Assembly (NCBI GenBank): GCA_937976375.1
Contig: CALJRU010000018.1
Span: forward strand, 1-64,000
Source of the DNA: an uncultured Peptococcaceae bacterium
Lineage (GTDB): Bacteria; Bacillota; Peptococcia; Peptococcales; Peptococcaceae
DNA length: 64,000 nucleotides
Reading direction: 5' to 3'
Shown: positions 33,601 to 41,915 of the stretch, one piece after another
Numbering within the stretch: the first letter of the stretch is position 1
How the letters are laid out: every line of letters starts with the position of its first letter
Program-made: the position numbers and the translations under genes
Notes under the pieces: generated by a model
Told to the model about the DNA's origin: nothing
What the model saw: the letters and a program-made list of their open reading frames with translations, nothing else
Database searches by the model: none

Positions 33601-36345
33601 TTAGTTCAACGCATCCAGTGCTGCCTTCACAACATCAGGTGTTGCCGGAACCTGAGTGATGCGTGCGCCGGTAGCGTTGTAAATAGCATTGAGAATAGCA
33701 GGATGTGGTGCATCCAATGGTGCTTCACCGCAACCAGCTGCACCATATGGTCCATTTGGACGTGGAGTCTGTACATAGTGCAGTTCAATGTCATCTGGAA
33801 CATCCTTTGGATAAGGAATGCCGCACTTCAGCAAGGTGGTATCTTTTTCCAGATCCTCGAAGTTTTCGGACAATGCCAGACCAATCCCTTGAGCCAAGCC
33901 GCCATAGAAGCTCCCATCAACAAGCAGCTTGTTCATGATGGTACCAACATCGGCCACGCAGGTGAATTTTTCTACAGTAACTTTACCGGTTTCGGTATCA
34001 ACGCAAACTTCTGGCAAGAACAGTGTGTACATGTAAACACTGAATGGATCACCCTGAGCCGTAGCCTGATCAATTGGTCGATCTGCGCAAGCAGTTGCAA
34101 CCCATTGTCCCAGCACTTTGGTTTCGATGCCATCGGCAACCATTTCATCATAGGTGCGATAGGTGCCGTCGTCTTTCTTCATGGCTGACAGTAAGTTTTC
34201 AGCAGCGAGGCGGCAAGCATTGCCTGTCATAACCTGAGAACGGGAACCGCCTGCAGGGCCAGAGTTTGGCGTCACCTTAGTGTCGTTCATCACAAGGCGA
34301 ATCTGTTCTGGTTTGATGCCAGCCTGACGCAGTGTTTCGTGCGCACTGACCAAGGTCCCCATATCAGCGCCCTGGCCGTGGTCTTCCCAGGAAACGTACA
34401 TTGTTACAGTGCCGTCTGGGTTCAATTCTGCGTAAGCCTGAGAACTGTCTACGCCGTCAAGCCCACTGCCATAAACACCGCTGGCCACACCAATGCCGTA
34501 TTTATAGCGGCCATCGGAGGCTGCATTCTTTTCTGCAACACGTTTCTTGCCAGCTTCGTAAAGTGGACGTGCCACTTTGTACATTTCTTCCAAGCAATAA
34601 ACATCTGGTTCGTAACCGGTAGGAATCGTGGAATGTTCAGATTCTTTGTAGCAGTTCAATTCACGGATGTCGAATGGATCCATGCCCATTTTTGCTGCAA
34701 GCACATCCATGGCAATTTCGGAACCCATAAAGGACTGTGGAGAACCATAACCACGGAATGCAGAGCCCCATGCATGGTTGGTAAATACCGTCTGGCTCTT
34801 ATTGCGAATGGTAGGAATATGATAACCAGCCCCAACGAATTGGCTGAGACGATGCGTCAAGAGATCACCAAATTCGGAGTATGGACCGTGGTCAATGTAG
34901 TTGTCGCCCCACAGGCCAAGCAGCTTCCCATTTTCATCTGCTGCCAATTTAATGTGCATGAAAGCAGGGGAACGTTTGCCAGTGTAGGTGATGTTCTGAT
35001 ACATATTGAACACCAAAGATACTGGACGCTGGCATACCAATGCAGCAACCCCCAAAATGGCTTCGTTGGTTGGTGAGAATTTATAGCCAAATGTCCCGCC
35101 AGTATGGTTTTGTACGAGACGCAGTTTTTCCATTGGAACACCAATCCCGTCGGCGATCATTGGCATGTGCAAATGGAGGCCAATGGACTTGGAGTGGATG
35201 GTCAGCATGCCATCTTCATCAATGTAAGCATAGCCGCAGTCTGGTTCGAGATGCAAATGTGGCTGACGAGAGCAATAGGATTCAATTTCAACCACATTTG
35301 GCGCAGAGTCGAAATCAAAATCTGGCCCCTTGATGCAGTTGGTTTCATAGTAAGCATTTGGTGTTCCAGGATGAATTTCGATGGCATCTTCTGCAATGGC
35401 ATCCATCGCATTCATGTATGCTGGCAGTTCTTCAATATCTACTTTGACGGCATCTGCAGCAGCACGTGCATGTTCTTCAGTATCTGCTGCAACGATGGCG
35501 ATAGCATCACCAAATTGGAAAATCTTTTCATCGCAAAGGATTGGACGATCCCAGCCGTCGCACTTATTGTTCAACGGTAGCATGACAAGACCATTGATGC
35601 GGTTTTTGCCAGGAACATCTTTTGCCGTGATTACCTTAAATACGCCAGGCATTTTTTCTGCTTCGGATGTGTCGACACCTTTGAGCAAAGCATGGCTGAC
35701 CTGTGCCTGTACAAGAGCGAGTCGCAAGGTATCCTTTGGCATCTTGAGCGCGTCGTCTGCACCGAAGTCCCAAGTACCGGTGACCTTCTGCGCTGCAGAT
35801 GGGCGAATGTAGTTTGTACCAACGATCGAATCACCAGTTGGTTTGAATACAAGATCTTCTTTCGTGATTTCGCCGCGAATAACGCGTGCTGCATCCATAA
35901 CTGCATCCACAAGTGGTTTATACCCTGTGCAGCGGCACAGATTGCGATTCTTTTGGAACCAATCGCGCACTTCTTCACGGGTTGGATTTGGGTTGTTATC
36001 CAGCAGCACTTTCGAAGTCATAATAAAACCAGGGGAGCAGAAACCACATTGTGCGCAGCCATGAGCCATCCATGCAACCTGCAGTGGATGCATGTCACTC
36101 AATGTGCCAATGCCTTCAATGGTCGTGATTTCAGCATTGTCTGGCAGACGGGTCAGTTTTGTAATGCAGGCACGGGTTACCTTGCCATCAACAATGACGT
36201 TGCAGGCACCGCAGTGACCCTGACCGCAACCAATCTTGCAGCCTGTAAGCAGAAGACGCTCACGCAGGAAACTGGCCAGCGTTTCGCCGTCTTCTACAAC
36301 GACTTGACGCGCTACGCCATTGACAATAAATGTACGTTTAATCAT
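33601..36345 (-). CDS. Molybdenum aldehyde oxidoreductase (MOP type, xanthine oxidase family)
   Basis: A single-chain molybdo-iron-sulfur hydroxylase, 914 residues, close to the 907 of Desulfovibrio MOP. The plant-type [2Fe-2S] ligands are Cys40, 45, 48 and 60; the second cluster uses Cys100, 103, 137 and 139, which matches MOP numbering. The Mo domain follows, with the catalytic Glu in GAAGCGE (Glu874; Glu869 in MOP). No FAD domain is present, so electrons leave via the Fe-S clusters, presumably to the dicluster protein encoded next. Aldehydes are the family substrate, though N-heterocycles cannot be excluded. The start follows GAGGAGGGAC. Maturation genes (xdhC, NTP transferase, MoeA-like) are in the divergent operon. 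Confidence 0.95.
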   Translation of the reverse strand: MIKRTFIVNGVARQVVVEDGETLASFLRERLLLTGCKIGCGQGHCGACNVIVDGKVTRACITKLTRLPDNAEITTIEGIGTLSDMHPLQVAWMAHGCAQCGFCSPGFIMTSKVLLDNNPNPTREEVRDWFQKNRNLCRCTGYKPLVDAVMDAARVIRGEITKEDLVFKPTGDSIVGTNYIRPSAAQKVTGTWDFGADDALKMPKDTLRLALVQAQVSHALLKGVDTSEAEKMPGVFKVITAKDVPGKNRINGLVMLPLNNKCDGWDRPILCDEKIFQFGDAIAIVAADTEEHARAAADAVKVDIEELPAYMNAMDAIAEDAIEIHPGTPNAYYETNCIKGPDFDFDSAPNVVEIESYCSRQPHLHLEPDCGYAYIDEDGMLTIHSKSIGLHLHMPMIADGIGVPMEKLRLVQNHTGGTFGYKFSPTNEAILGVAALVCQRPVSLVFNMYQNITYTGKRSPAFMHIKLAADENGKLLGLWGDNYIDHGPYSEFGDLLTHRLSQFVGAGYHIPTIRNKSQTVFTNHAWGSAFRGYGSPQSFMGSEIAMDVLAAKMGMDPFDIRELNCYKESEHSTIPTGYEPDVYCLEEMYKVARPLYEAGKKRVAEKNAASDGRYKYGIGVASGVYGSGLDGVDSSQAYAELNPDGTVTMYVSWEDHGQGADMGTLVSAHETLRQAGIKPEQIRLVMNDTKVTPNSGPAGGSRSQVMTGNACRLAAENLLSAMKKDDGTYRTYDEMVADGIETKVLGQWVATACADRPIDQATAQGDPFSVYMYTLFLPEVCVDTETGKVTVEKFTCVADVGTIMNKLLVDGSFYGGLAQGIGLALSENFEDLEKDTTLLKCGIPYPKDVPDDIELHYVQTPRPNGPYGAAGCGEAPLDAPHPAILNAIYNATGARITQVPATPDVVKAALDALN

Positions 36346-36403
36346 TTGGAAGTCCCTCCTCTAAATTTTGTTCTGCTACATTGTTCGATCTCTCATGACA
36401 GAA

Positions 36404-36794
36404 TTATGTATGGTTACCACAAGCATCGTGATCAGGGCCTTTACCGGTAAGATCCTTCATACGAGTGAGTCCTCTGGCAGTATAAAATACCAATTGGGAC
36501 AGACTGCCATCTAAATTTTCTCCTGAGAGTCGCAAAAAGTTTGCATTTTCGTAGTAAGAAATGGGAAGCTCTCGTCTGTAAATTTCACCGGTAACACTGT
36601 CACGCACTTCAACGGTAACAACATCTGCACGAATTTCAAATACTTTCTCTTCCGTAATCTCACCATCTTTCTGAAATGCATGAATCTTCTTTAATAAAAG
36701 AGTAGTCCTCGTAAAAACATTCTGTCAACTTGTATCCATTTACAAGTCGATGATAAAGCAAGCCATTATAGCTGAACGTAGGCGACTTTATCAC
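36404..36794 (-). pseudogene. Frameshifted unknown gene upstream of the oxidoreductase
   Basis: Two overlapping open frames on the minus strand read as one protein-like sequence. The first, from about GTG 36794, contains IKSPTFSYNGLLYHRLVNGY and then KLTECFYEDYSFIK. The second continues KKIHAFQKDGEITEEKVFEI and on to a His/Cys-rich end DHDACGNHT, stop at 36404. Both are open between 36662 and 36724, so a single-base shift there would join them (~130 residues). Neither half has a good ribosome site; a GTG at 36607 opens only the last 67 residues. I do not recognise the family. It would be the first gene of the oxidoreductase operon if intact. Confidence 0.5.
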
Positions 36795-36873
36795 ACGTGA
36801 TGATTGTAATATAAAAATATTTTTTCATTTCCAGACCGTATTGTAACAAAATACAAATTGCTGTAAAATTCTT

Positions 36874-36920
36874 AAAACAGCTGTTTTCATATTATTTCAT
36901 ATCGTTTCGTATCATTTCAC
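36874..36920. promoter_or_regulatory. Palindrome and 10-bp phased repeats before modA
   Basis: AAAACAGCTGTTTT (36874-36887) is a perfect 14-bp palindrome. Immediately after come three 10-base repeats, ATTATTTCAT, ATCGTTTCGT and ATCATTTCAC (36891-36920), spaced at one helical turn. They lie in the divergent control region of the two molybdenum operons and may bind the ModE-type HTH encoded at 40974. Confidence 0.45.
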
Positions 36921-36946
36921 AAAGTGCTATGAAAGAAGGGAATTAC

Positions 36947-37816
36947 ATGAAAAAGAAAATACTTGCATTCATGCTCATCAGCGTCATGCTTTGTGGCATT
37001 TTGACGAGCTGCGGAGAAAAAGAAAGCAGCAGCGGAACAACAAATGCCACTACATCTTCCGCAAATGAATCTGAACAAGTCGATCTTATTGTATTTGCAG
37101 CTGCATCTATGACCGAAACGCTCACAGAACTCAGCAATGCCTACATGGAAGAACATCCAAATGTCAATGTTGTGCTCAACTTTGATTCTTCCGGAACCTT
37201 AAAAACACAAATTCAAGAAGGTGCAGATTGTGACGTCTTCATTTCAGCTGGTCAGTTGCAAATGGATCAATTGGATGCTGATGCAGACGCATCTGTCAAC
37301 ACTGAAGGATTGGATTATGTATTAGAAGGCAGTCGTTTTGACATTCTGGAAAACAAAGTTGCTCTCGTAGTCCCTGACAACAACACGAAAAACATTCAAT
37401 CTTTCGAGGATATGAAGACAGGCCTTGAAAACGGCAGCATTCTTCTTGCAATGGGCAACAGCGACGTGCCAGTTGGACAATACACCCAGAAAATTTTAAC
37501 CTACTTGGGCCTGGATGAAACATCGCTGGCAAACGCCGGAAATATCACTTACGGTTCCAATGTCAAAGAAGTCACCACTCAAGTGAGTGAAGCAGCCGTT
37601 GACTGTGGGATTGTTTATCAAACGGATGCCTATTCGGCTGGCTTAACAGTCGTAGATACCGCTACATCAGAAATGTGCGGACAAGTCATCTATCCTGCAG
37701 CAGTACTCAATGTCTCCAAGCACTCAGATATCGCCAAGGATTATCTGAACTTCCTTACCAGCGATGAGGCGGATGCTGTATTTGAAGAGGTTGGATTCAC
37801 GGCCATCAACGAGTAA
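36947..37816 (+). CDS. modA: Molybdate-binding lipoprotein ModA
   Basis: The periplasmic-type receptor of the molybdate ABC importer, anchored as a lipoprotein (lipobox ILTSC, Cys22). Mature sequence begins with a Ser/Thr/Asn-rich linker and the typical ModA opening LIVFAAASMTETLTEL; LNFDSSGTLKTQIQEGADCDVFISA supplies the oxyanion-binding Ser and Thr residues, and VDCGIVYQTDAYSAG is the C-terminal signature. The ATG at 36947 follows AGAAGGG; the frame from 36929 includes that ribosome site. It is the first gene of the rightward operon. Tungstate cannot be excluded as ligand. Confidence 0.93.
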   Translation: MKKKILAFMLISVMLCGILTSCGEKESSSGTTNATTSSANESEQVDLIVFAAASMTETLTELSNAYMEEHPNVNVVLNFDSSGTLKTQIQEGADCDVFISAGQLQMDQLDADADASVNTEGLDYVLEGSRFDILENKVALVVPDNNTKNIQSFEDMKTGLENGSILLAMGNSDVPVGQYTQKILTYLGLDETSLANAGNITYGSNVKEVTTQVSEAAVDCGIVYQTDAYSAGLTVVDTATSEMCGQVIYPAAVLNVSKHSDIAKDYLNFLTSDEADAVFEEVGFTAINE

Positions 37817-37855
37817 TCAAAGACTACCGTTTTTAAGTCAAGGGGGGTGAGCACC

Positions 37856-38548
37856 ATGGATTGGTTTCCATTATGGAATTCGCTGCGTATTGCGGCTATA
37901 AGTACGGTAATCATATTTTTTCTGGGTATTTTTGCTGCGTACTATATCGCCAAAGCACCGCGAATGATCAAAGGGATCCTTGACGTGGTGCTCACACTCC
38001 CTCTGGTTTTACCGCCTACTGTCGTCGGCTACTTGCTTTTACGGATTCTCGGGCCTAATCGTGTAATCGGGGCATTCATTCTAAATGTTTTTGGCATCAA
38101 GATGACAATGACTTGGTGGTCGGCTATTTTTGCCACCACAGTGGTCATTTTTCCATTGATGTATCGCACAGCACGTGGTGCCTTTGAATCTTTCGACGAA
38201 AATTTGGCCTACGCCGGCCAAACATTAGGATTATCAAATTCTTATATTTTTTGGCATATTCGTATGCCTTACTGCAAGCAAGGCATTTTAGCTGGCACTG
38301 TGCTGGCTTTTGCACGCGCCTTGGGTGAATACGGCGCCACAAGCATGATTGCCGGCTACACACCTGGTCGAACAGCCACAATTTCAACGACCGTTTATCA
38401 ACTGTGGCGCACCAATGACGATGCCCTCGCCTTTAAATGGGTGCTTGCCAATTTGGCCATTTCGTTTGTTGTGCTTTTAACTGTCAATTTATTAGAAAAA
38501 AAGCAGAAATATCCCAAAAGCGATCGGCCTAGATGGGAGGAAGCCTAA
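37856..38548 (+). CDS. modB: Molybdate ABC transporter permease ModB
   Basis: Inner-membrane permease, ~230 residues with five to six hydrophobic segments. LPLVLPPTVVGYLLL is the ModB/CysT signature and the EAA loop is FDENLAYAGQTLG followed by ARALGEYGATSMIAG, where ModC docks. The ATG at 37856 is preferred to the GTG at 37847 because AAGGGGGG lies just ahead. It is immediately followed by modC, whose GTG directly follows the modB stop. Confidence 0.94.
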   Translation: MDWFPLWNSLRIAAISTVIIFFLGIFAAYYIAKAPRMIKGILDVVLTLPLVLPPTVVGYLLLRILGPNRVIGAFILNVFGIKMTMTWWSAIFATTVVIFPLMYRTARGAFESFDENLAYAGQTLGLSNSYIFWHIRMPYCKQGILAGTVLAFARALGEYGATSMIAGYTPGRTATISTTVYQLWRTNDDALAFKWVLANLAISFVVLLTVNLLEKKQKYPKSDRPRWEEA

Positions 38549-39619
38549 GTGACCATTCAATTAGATGTGAGAAAAAATTTGGGGGACTTTCGTTTAGACC
38601 TTCATCTTCAAGCCGGTAATGAAGTGCTGGGACTTCTCGGTGCATCAGGCTGCGGAAAAAGCATGACATTAAAATGTATCGCTGGCGTTGAGCGACCAGA
38701 TGATGGACGTATTGTGTTAAATGATAAAGTTTTATTCGACAGCCGGCAGCGCATCAATCTTGCCCCTCAGGAACGTCGTGTCGGCTTCCTGTTTCAAAAC
38801 TATGCACTATTTCCGCAAATGACCGTGCTTGATAACATTCGAATGGGCGCACGCCGTGAAAGAAATGCCACCATAAAGAATATGAAAGTGAAAGAAATCA
38901 TGGAACGATTCGAAATTGCTGAACTCTCTAATCGTTATCCATCACAAATTTCAGGCGGTCAGCAGCAACGCACCGCTTTAGCACGCATTTTAGTATCTGA
39001 TCCACAGATATTATTACTAGACGAACCGTTTTCAGCCTTGGACACCCATCTGCGATTTCGCCTAGAGCGCGAACTTCGAGAGGTTGCACAAGCGTTTGGG
39101 AAAACGGTTTTTTTAGTTACACATGATAGAGACGAAGCCTTTCGTTTATCGGACAAAATTGCCATTTTGAATCATGGCAGTTTAGAGGTCTGCGGCAGCA
39201 AAGCAGACATCTTCCGTAATCCAACCACCAAACAGGCAGCTATTTTGACTGGGTGCAAAAATTTTTCAAGGTTCACCACAAAAAATGCACACCAGATTTA
39301 TGCGACAGATTGGGGCATTGTGCTTGATGTTTCACAATATCCTGAAAACGGCCATTGTGTCGGCATCCGCATGCACGATATTTTTTATGGCAGCGGTCCC
39401 AATCAAGCACGCTTTGTTGTCTTGGAAGAAATCGAAAACCCTTTTTCCTATACGGTTATGGTTCGCGCTAAAGAGGCACCTCATGCCTCACCACTGGCGT
39501 GGGAAGTGGATAAAGCACTATGGCAAAACGTACGTGCGTCAGAGATTGTGCTGCACGTTCCCAGCGAAAGAATCATGTTATTAAATGAACGACCTATCAA
39601 CTATTCAGCTACACACTAA
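38549..39619 (+). CDS. modC: Molybdate ABC transporter ATPase ModC
   Basis: ATPase of the molybdate importer, 356 residues. Walker A is GASGCGKSMT, the Q-loop is FLFQNYALFPQMTV, the signature is ISGGQQQRTALAR and Walker B is ILLLDEPFSALD, with the H-loop in LVTHDRDEA. The C-terminal ~110 residues are a regulatory TOBE/MOP-like domain, partly diverged. The start is GTG at 38549 with GGGAGG inside the end of modB. The start of the MoeA-like gene's ribosome site overlaps the end of this gene. Confidence 0.94.
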   Translation: MTIQLDVRKNLGDFRLDLHLQAGNEVLGLLGASGCGKSMTLKCIAGVERPDDGRIVLNDKVLFDSRQRINLAPQERRVGFLFQNYALFPQMTVLDNIRMGARRERNATIKNMKVKEIMERFEIAELSNRYPSQISGGQQQRTALARILVSDPQILLLDEPFSALDTHLRFRLERELREVAQAFGKTVFLVTHDRDEAFRLSDKIAILNHGSLEVCGSKADIFRNPTTKQAAILTGCKNFSRFTTKNAHQIYATDWGIVLDVSQYPENGHCVGIRMHDIFYGSGPNQARFVVLEEIENPFSYTVMVRAKEAPHASPLAWEVDKALWQNVRASEIVLHVPSERIMLLNERPINYSATH

Positions 39620-39632
39620 GGAGAAGATTGTT

Positions 39633-40649
39633 ATGAAAAAAGTCAAAGCAACTGATGCCATTGGCATGACACTGTGCCATGATATTACTGCAATGTATGA
39701 TGGATTTAAAGGCGCTGCCTTTAAACGTGGTCATGTAATCACCGAAGAAGACATTCCAAAGCTTCTGGACATAGGAAAACAACATGTATTTATCTGGGAA
39801 GAGCAGGCAGGCGAAATCCATGAAGAAGATGCTGCACGCCGGCTGAGCCAGATGACCACTGTGACCGGAGCCCATTATAGTACCATTTCAGAAGGCAAGA
39901 TACAGCTGCTGGCTGATCAATCTGGAATGTTCCGCGTCAATAAATCACTCCTTGACGCCGTCAATCGCATTGGAGACATCACCATTACCACTTTGCCCGA
40001 CCACTACCCAGTAAAAACCGGTGATCGATTGGTTTCTATGCGTATTGTTCCACTTGCTACTGAAGAACGGCAAATCATCGAAGCAGAAACACTTTGCCGC
40101 GGCAAACAGCTCTATGACTTGATCCCTTATAAGCCGATGAAGGTGGGGATCATTATTACCGGCTCAGAAATTTATCACGGCCGTATTCAGGATAAATTTG
40201 AATCTGTCGCCAGAGCAAAGCTCTCCCATTATCCTGCAGATATTCTTGGCGTTCGATTGTGTGATGATGATCTTGCAATGATTGTTGAGGCAGGACAATC
40301 TTTCATTAACGATGGCGCTGATCTCCTCGTATTTTCTGGTGGTATGTCGGTGGATCCAGATGATCTAACACCAGGCGCCATTCGTGCAATGGGAGCAGAC
40401 ATTGTATCTTATGGCGTGCCTTCTCAGCCAGGAAATATGACCTTAGTGGCTTATCTTGACCACACCGCCATACTTGGTGTACCAGGCGCAGCCATCAGTC
40501 GGCCGACAACCATGTTTGATGTACTGCTGCCACAAATTTTCAGCAATGAGCCACTAACCAAGGACGATTTATTACGCTTAGGTGAAGGCGGCCTTTGTCA
40601 GATGTGCGAAAACTGTCATTTCCCAAACTGCACCTTTGGACGCTATTGA
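39633..40649 (+). CDS. Molybdopterin-binding protein, MoeA/MogA-like
   Basis: A 338-residue protein of the molybdenum-cofactor MoeA/CinA-like group. The central-to-C-terminal domain has the MPT-binding pattern VGIIITGSEIYHGRIQDKF and LLVFSGGMSVDPDDLTPGAI (GG-S/T-PDD type), with PGNMTLVAYLDHTAILGVPG at the MoeA-like end. The N-terminal ~150 residues diverge from MoeA, and a C-terminal tail ends in the Cys set CQMCENCHFPNCTFG, suggesting metal or Fe-S binding. The ATG at 39633 follows AAGGAGAAGATTG. It probably handles molybdate insertion or sequesters cofactor for the hydroxylase; full MoeA function is not proven. Confidence 0.82.
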   Translation: MKKVKATDAIGMTLCHDITAMYDGFKGAAFKRGHVITEEDIPKLLDIGKQHVFIWEEQAGEIHEEDAARRLSQMTTVTGAHYSTISEGKIQLLADQSGMFRVNKSLLDAVNRIGDITITTLPDHYPVKTGDRLVSMRIVPLATEERQIIEAETLCRGKQLYDLIPYKPMKVGIIITGSEIYHGRIQDKFESVARAKLSHYPADILGVRLCDDDLAMIVEAGQSFINDGADLLVFSGGMSVDPDDLTPGAIRAMGADIVSYGVPSQPGNMTLVAYLDHTAILGVPGAAISRPTTMFDVLLPQIFSNEPLTKDDLLRLGEGGLCQMCENCHFPNCTFGRY

Positions 40650-40833
40650 TTTCCAGAAAGGCAAAACCTGTGGCTCAAGGAATCCCATTCGCCATGTTGA
40701 CCATGGAAACTTTCATCAACAGTTCGAACAGCAAAAAAATAGCACATCGCTAATGATTCCAAAACCACCAGCCTGCCCATTGTGAATGTCAATACACAGT
40801 GAAGCTGTAAAAAATCAGATTGGGGGATACAAT

Positions 40834-40977
40834 ATGCAAACAAACAAAGTTTCTTTTAATCCTTATGATGAGCGCCTTGCCTTGATGCAAAAGCTCAACA
40901 TGTCATCTATAAAAATATATCTGGAAATTTGGAAAGAAGGTGTCGAAAATCGCACCGACACCGTGATGCCTTTATGA
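40834..40977 (+). CDS. Short ORF translationally coupled to the NTP transferase
   Basis: A 47-residue frame, MQTNKVSFNPYDERLALMQK and then LNMSSIKIYLEIWKEGVENR, begins at ATG 40834 after GGGGGATAC and ends with TGA overlapping the next gene's ATG (ATGA). The coupling and ribosome site argue that it is real. No family is recognised; it is a small basic-acidic helical peptide. Confidence 0.55.
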   Translation: MQTNKVSFNPYDERLALMQKLNMSSIKIYLEIWKEGVENRTDTVMPL

Positions 40978-41915
40978 CAAAGCAATCCCACACCACCATT
41001 GGCTCCGTCATTGTCGCTGCCGGGATGTCTTCACGCATGGGCGATTTCAAGCCCATGCTCAATATTGGTGCCATCTCGATTGCTCAGCGCATTGTTGCCA
41101 CGCTGCGTCAGGCAGGTGCTCAACACATTGTAGTGGTCACTGGCTTTAACGCCGACGCTTTAGAAAGGCATCTGAGCGGCAAAGGTCTCGTTTTTTTGCG
41201 CAACAGCAATTATGAAACCACCGATATGTTCACCTCTGCCAAAATTGGCCTGGCCTATTTACAGAATAAATGTGACGCGATGTTATTCACCCCTGTGGAT
41301 ATTCCATTATTTACCTGTGACACCGTGCGCACGCTCATCAATACGCAATGCGATATTGCCATTCCTGTGTGTGAACAATCAGAAGGCCACCCGATTCTGA
41401 TTGCCAGCGATCTTGTGCCAGCATTGGTGAATTGGTCTGGTGAAGGCGGCCTGCGCGATGCCATTAAAGCGTTGAACGTCAACATCTGTCATGTACCAGT
41501 GCGCGATGCAGGCATTCTTCACGATGCTGATACGCCGCAAGATTATCAAGCTCTTCTGGATTATCACAACAGGCAATTGGCGCGTACAGAAATAAAAGTC
41601 ACACTCTCTCGCGAGCTGCCGTTTTTTGATGAAAAAACAGCCATGCTATTGGCACTCATCAGAGAAACAGGCTCTGTTAGCATCGCCTGCAAGCGCATGC
41701 AAATTTCTTATTCCACCGGCTGGAACAAAATTCGCCGCCTGGAATCACAAACCAAATCAGAGGTATTGACCCGTGTGCAGGGCGGCGCTGGTGGCGGCGG
41801 CAGTCACCTTACTCCAGAAGGACATCGACTTTTAAAGGCCTACTACCAGTATGTCGCAGATATTAAAGATTACGCTGCCAGCCGTTATGATGCTTATTTT
41901 GGAGATGATCTGTAA
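40974..41915 (+). CDS. MobA/MocA-like NTP transferase fused to ModE-type HTH
   Basis: A 313-residue fusion. Residues ~8-200 are an NTP-transferase domain of the MocA/MobA type, with the nucleotide loop VIVAAGMSSRMGDFKPML and the acidic metal site TPVDIPLF; it would add a nucleotide (CMP for MCD, or GMP) to molybdopterin. Residues ~205-300 are a ModE-like winged HTH, GSVSIACKRMQISYSTGWNKIRR, with GGAGGGGSHLT as the wing. There is no molybdate-binding MOP domain. The ATG at 40974 replaces a longer frame that overlaps the short ORF. From memory a related MocA-HTH or NTP transferase (DVU_1551-like) accompanies this gene set. Fusion suggests it senses cofactor status and regulates the divergent operons. 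Confidence 0.85.
   Translation: MTKQSHTTIGSVIVAAGMSSRMGDFKPMLNIGAISIAQRIVATLRQAGAQHIVVVTGFNADALERHLSGKGLVFLRNSNYETTDMFTSAKIGLAYLQNKCDAMLFTPVDIPLFTCDTVRTLINTQCDIAIPVCEQSEGHPILIASDLVPALVNWSGEGGLRDAIKALNVNICHVPVRDAGILHDADTPQDYQALLDYHNRQLARTEIKVTLSRELPFFDEKTAMLLALIRETGSVSIACKRMQISYSTGWNKIRRLESQTKSEVLTRVQGGAGGGGSHLTPEGHRLLKAYYQYVADIKDYAASRYDAYFGDDL

Noticed and set aside
34339..35076. 245-codon plus-strand frame within the oxidoreductase gene
   Set aside because: Antisense to a gene whose cluster ligands match MOP numbering; no ribosome site.
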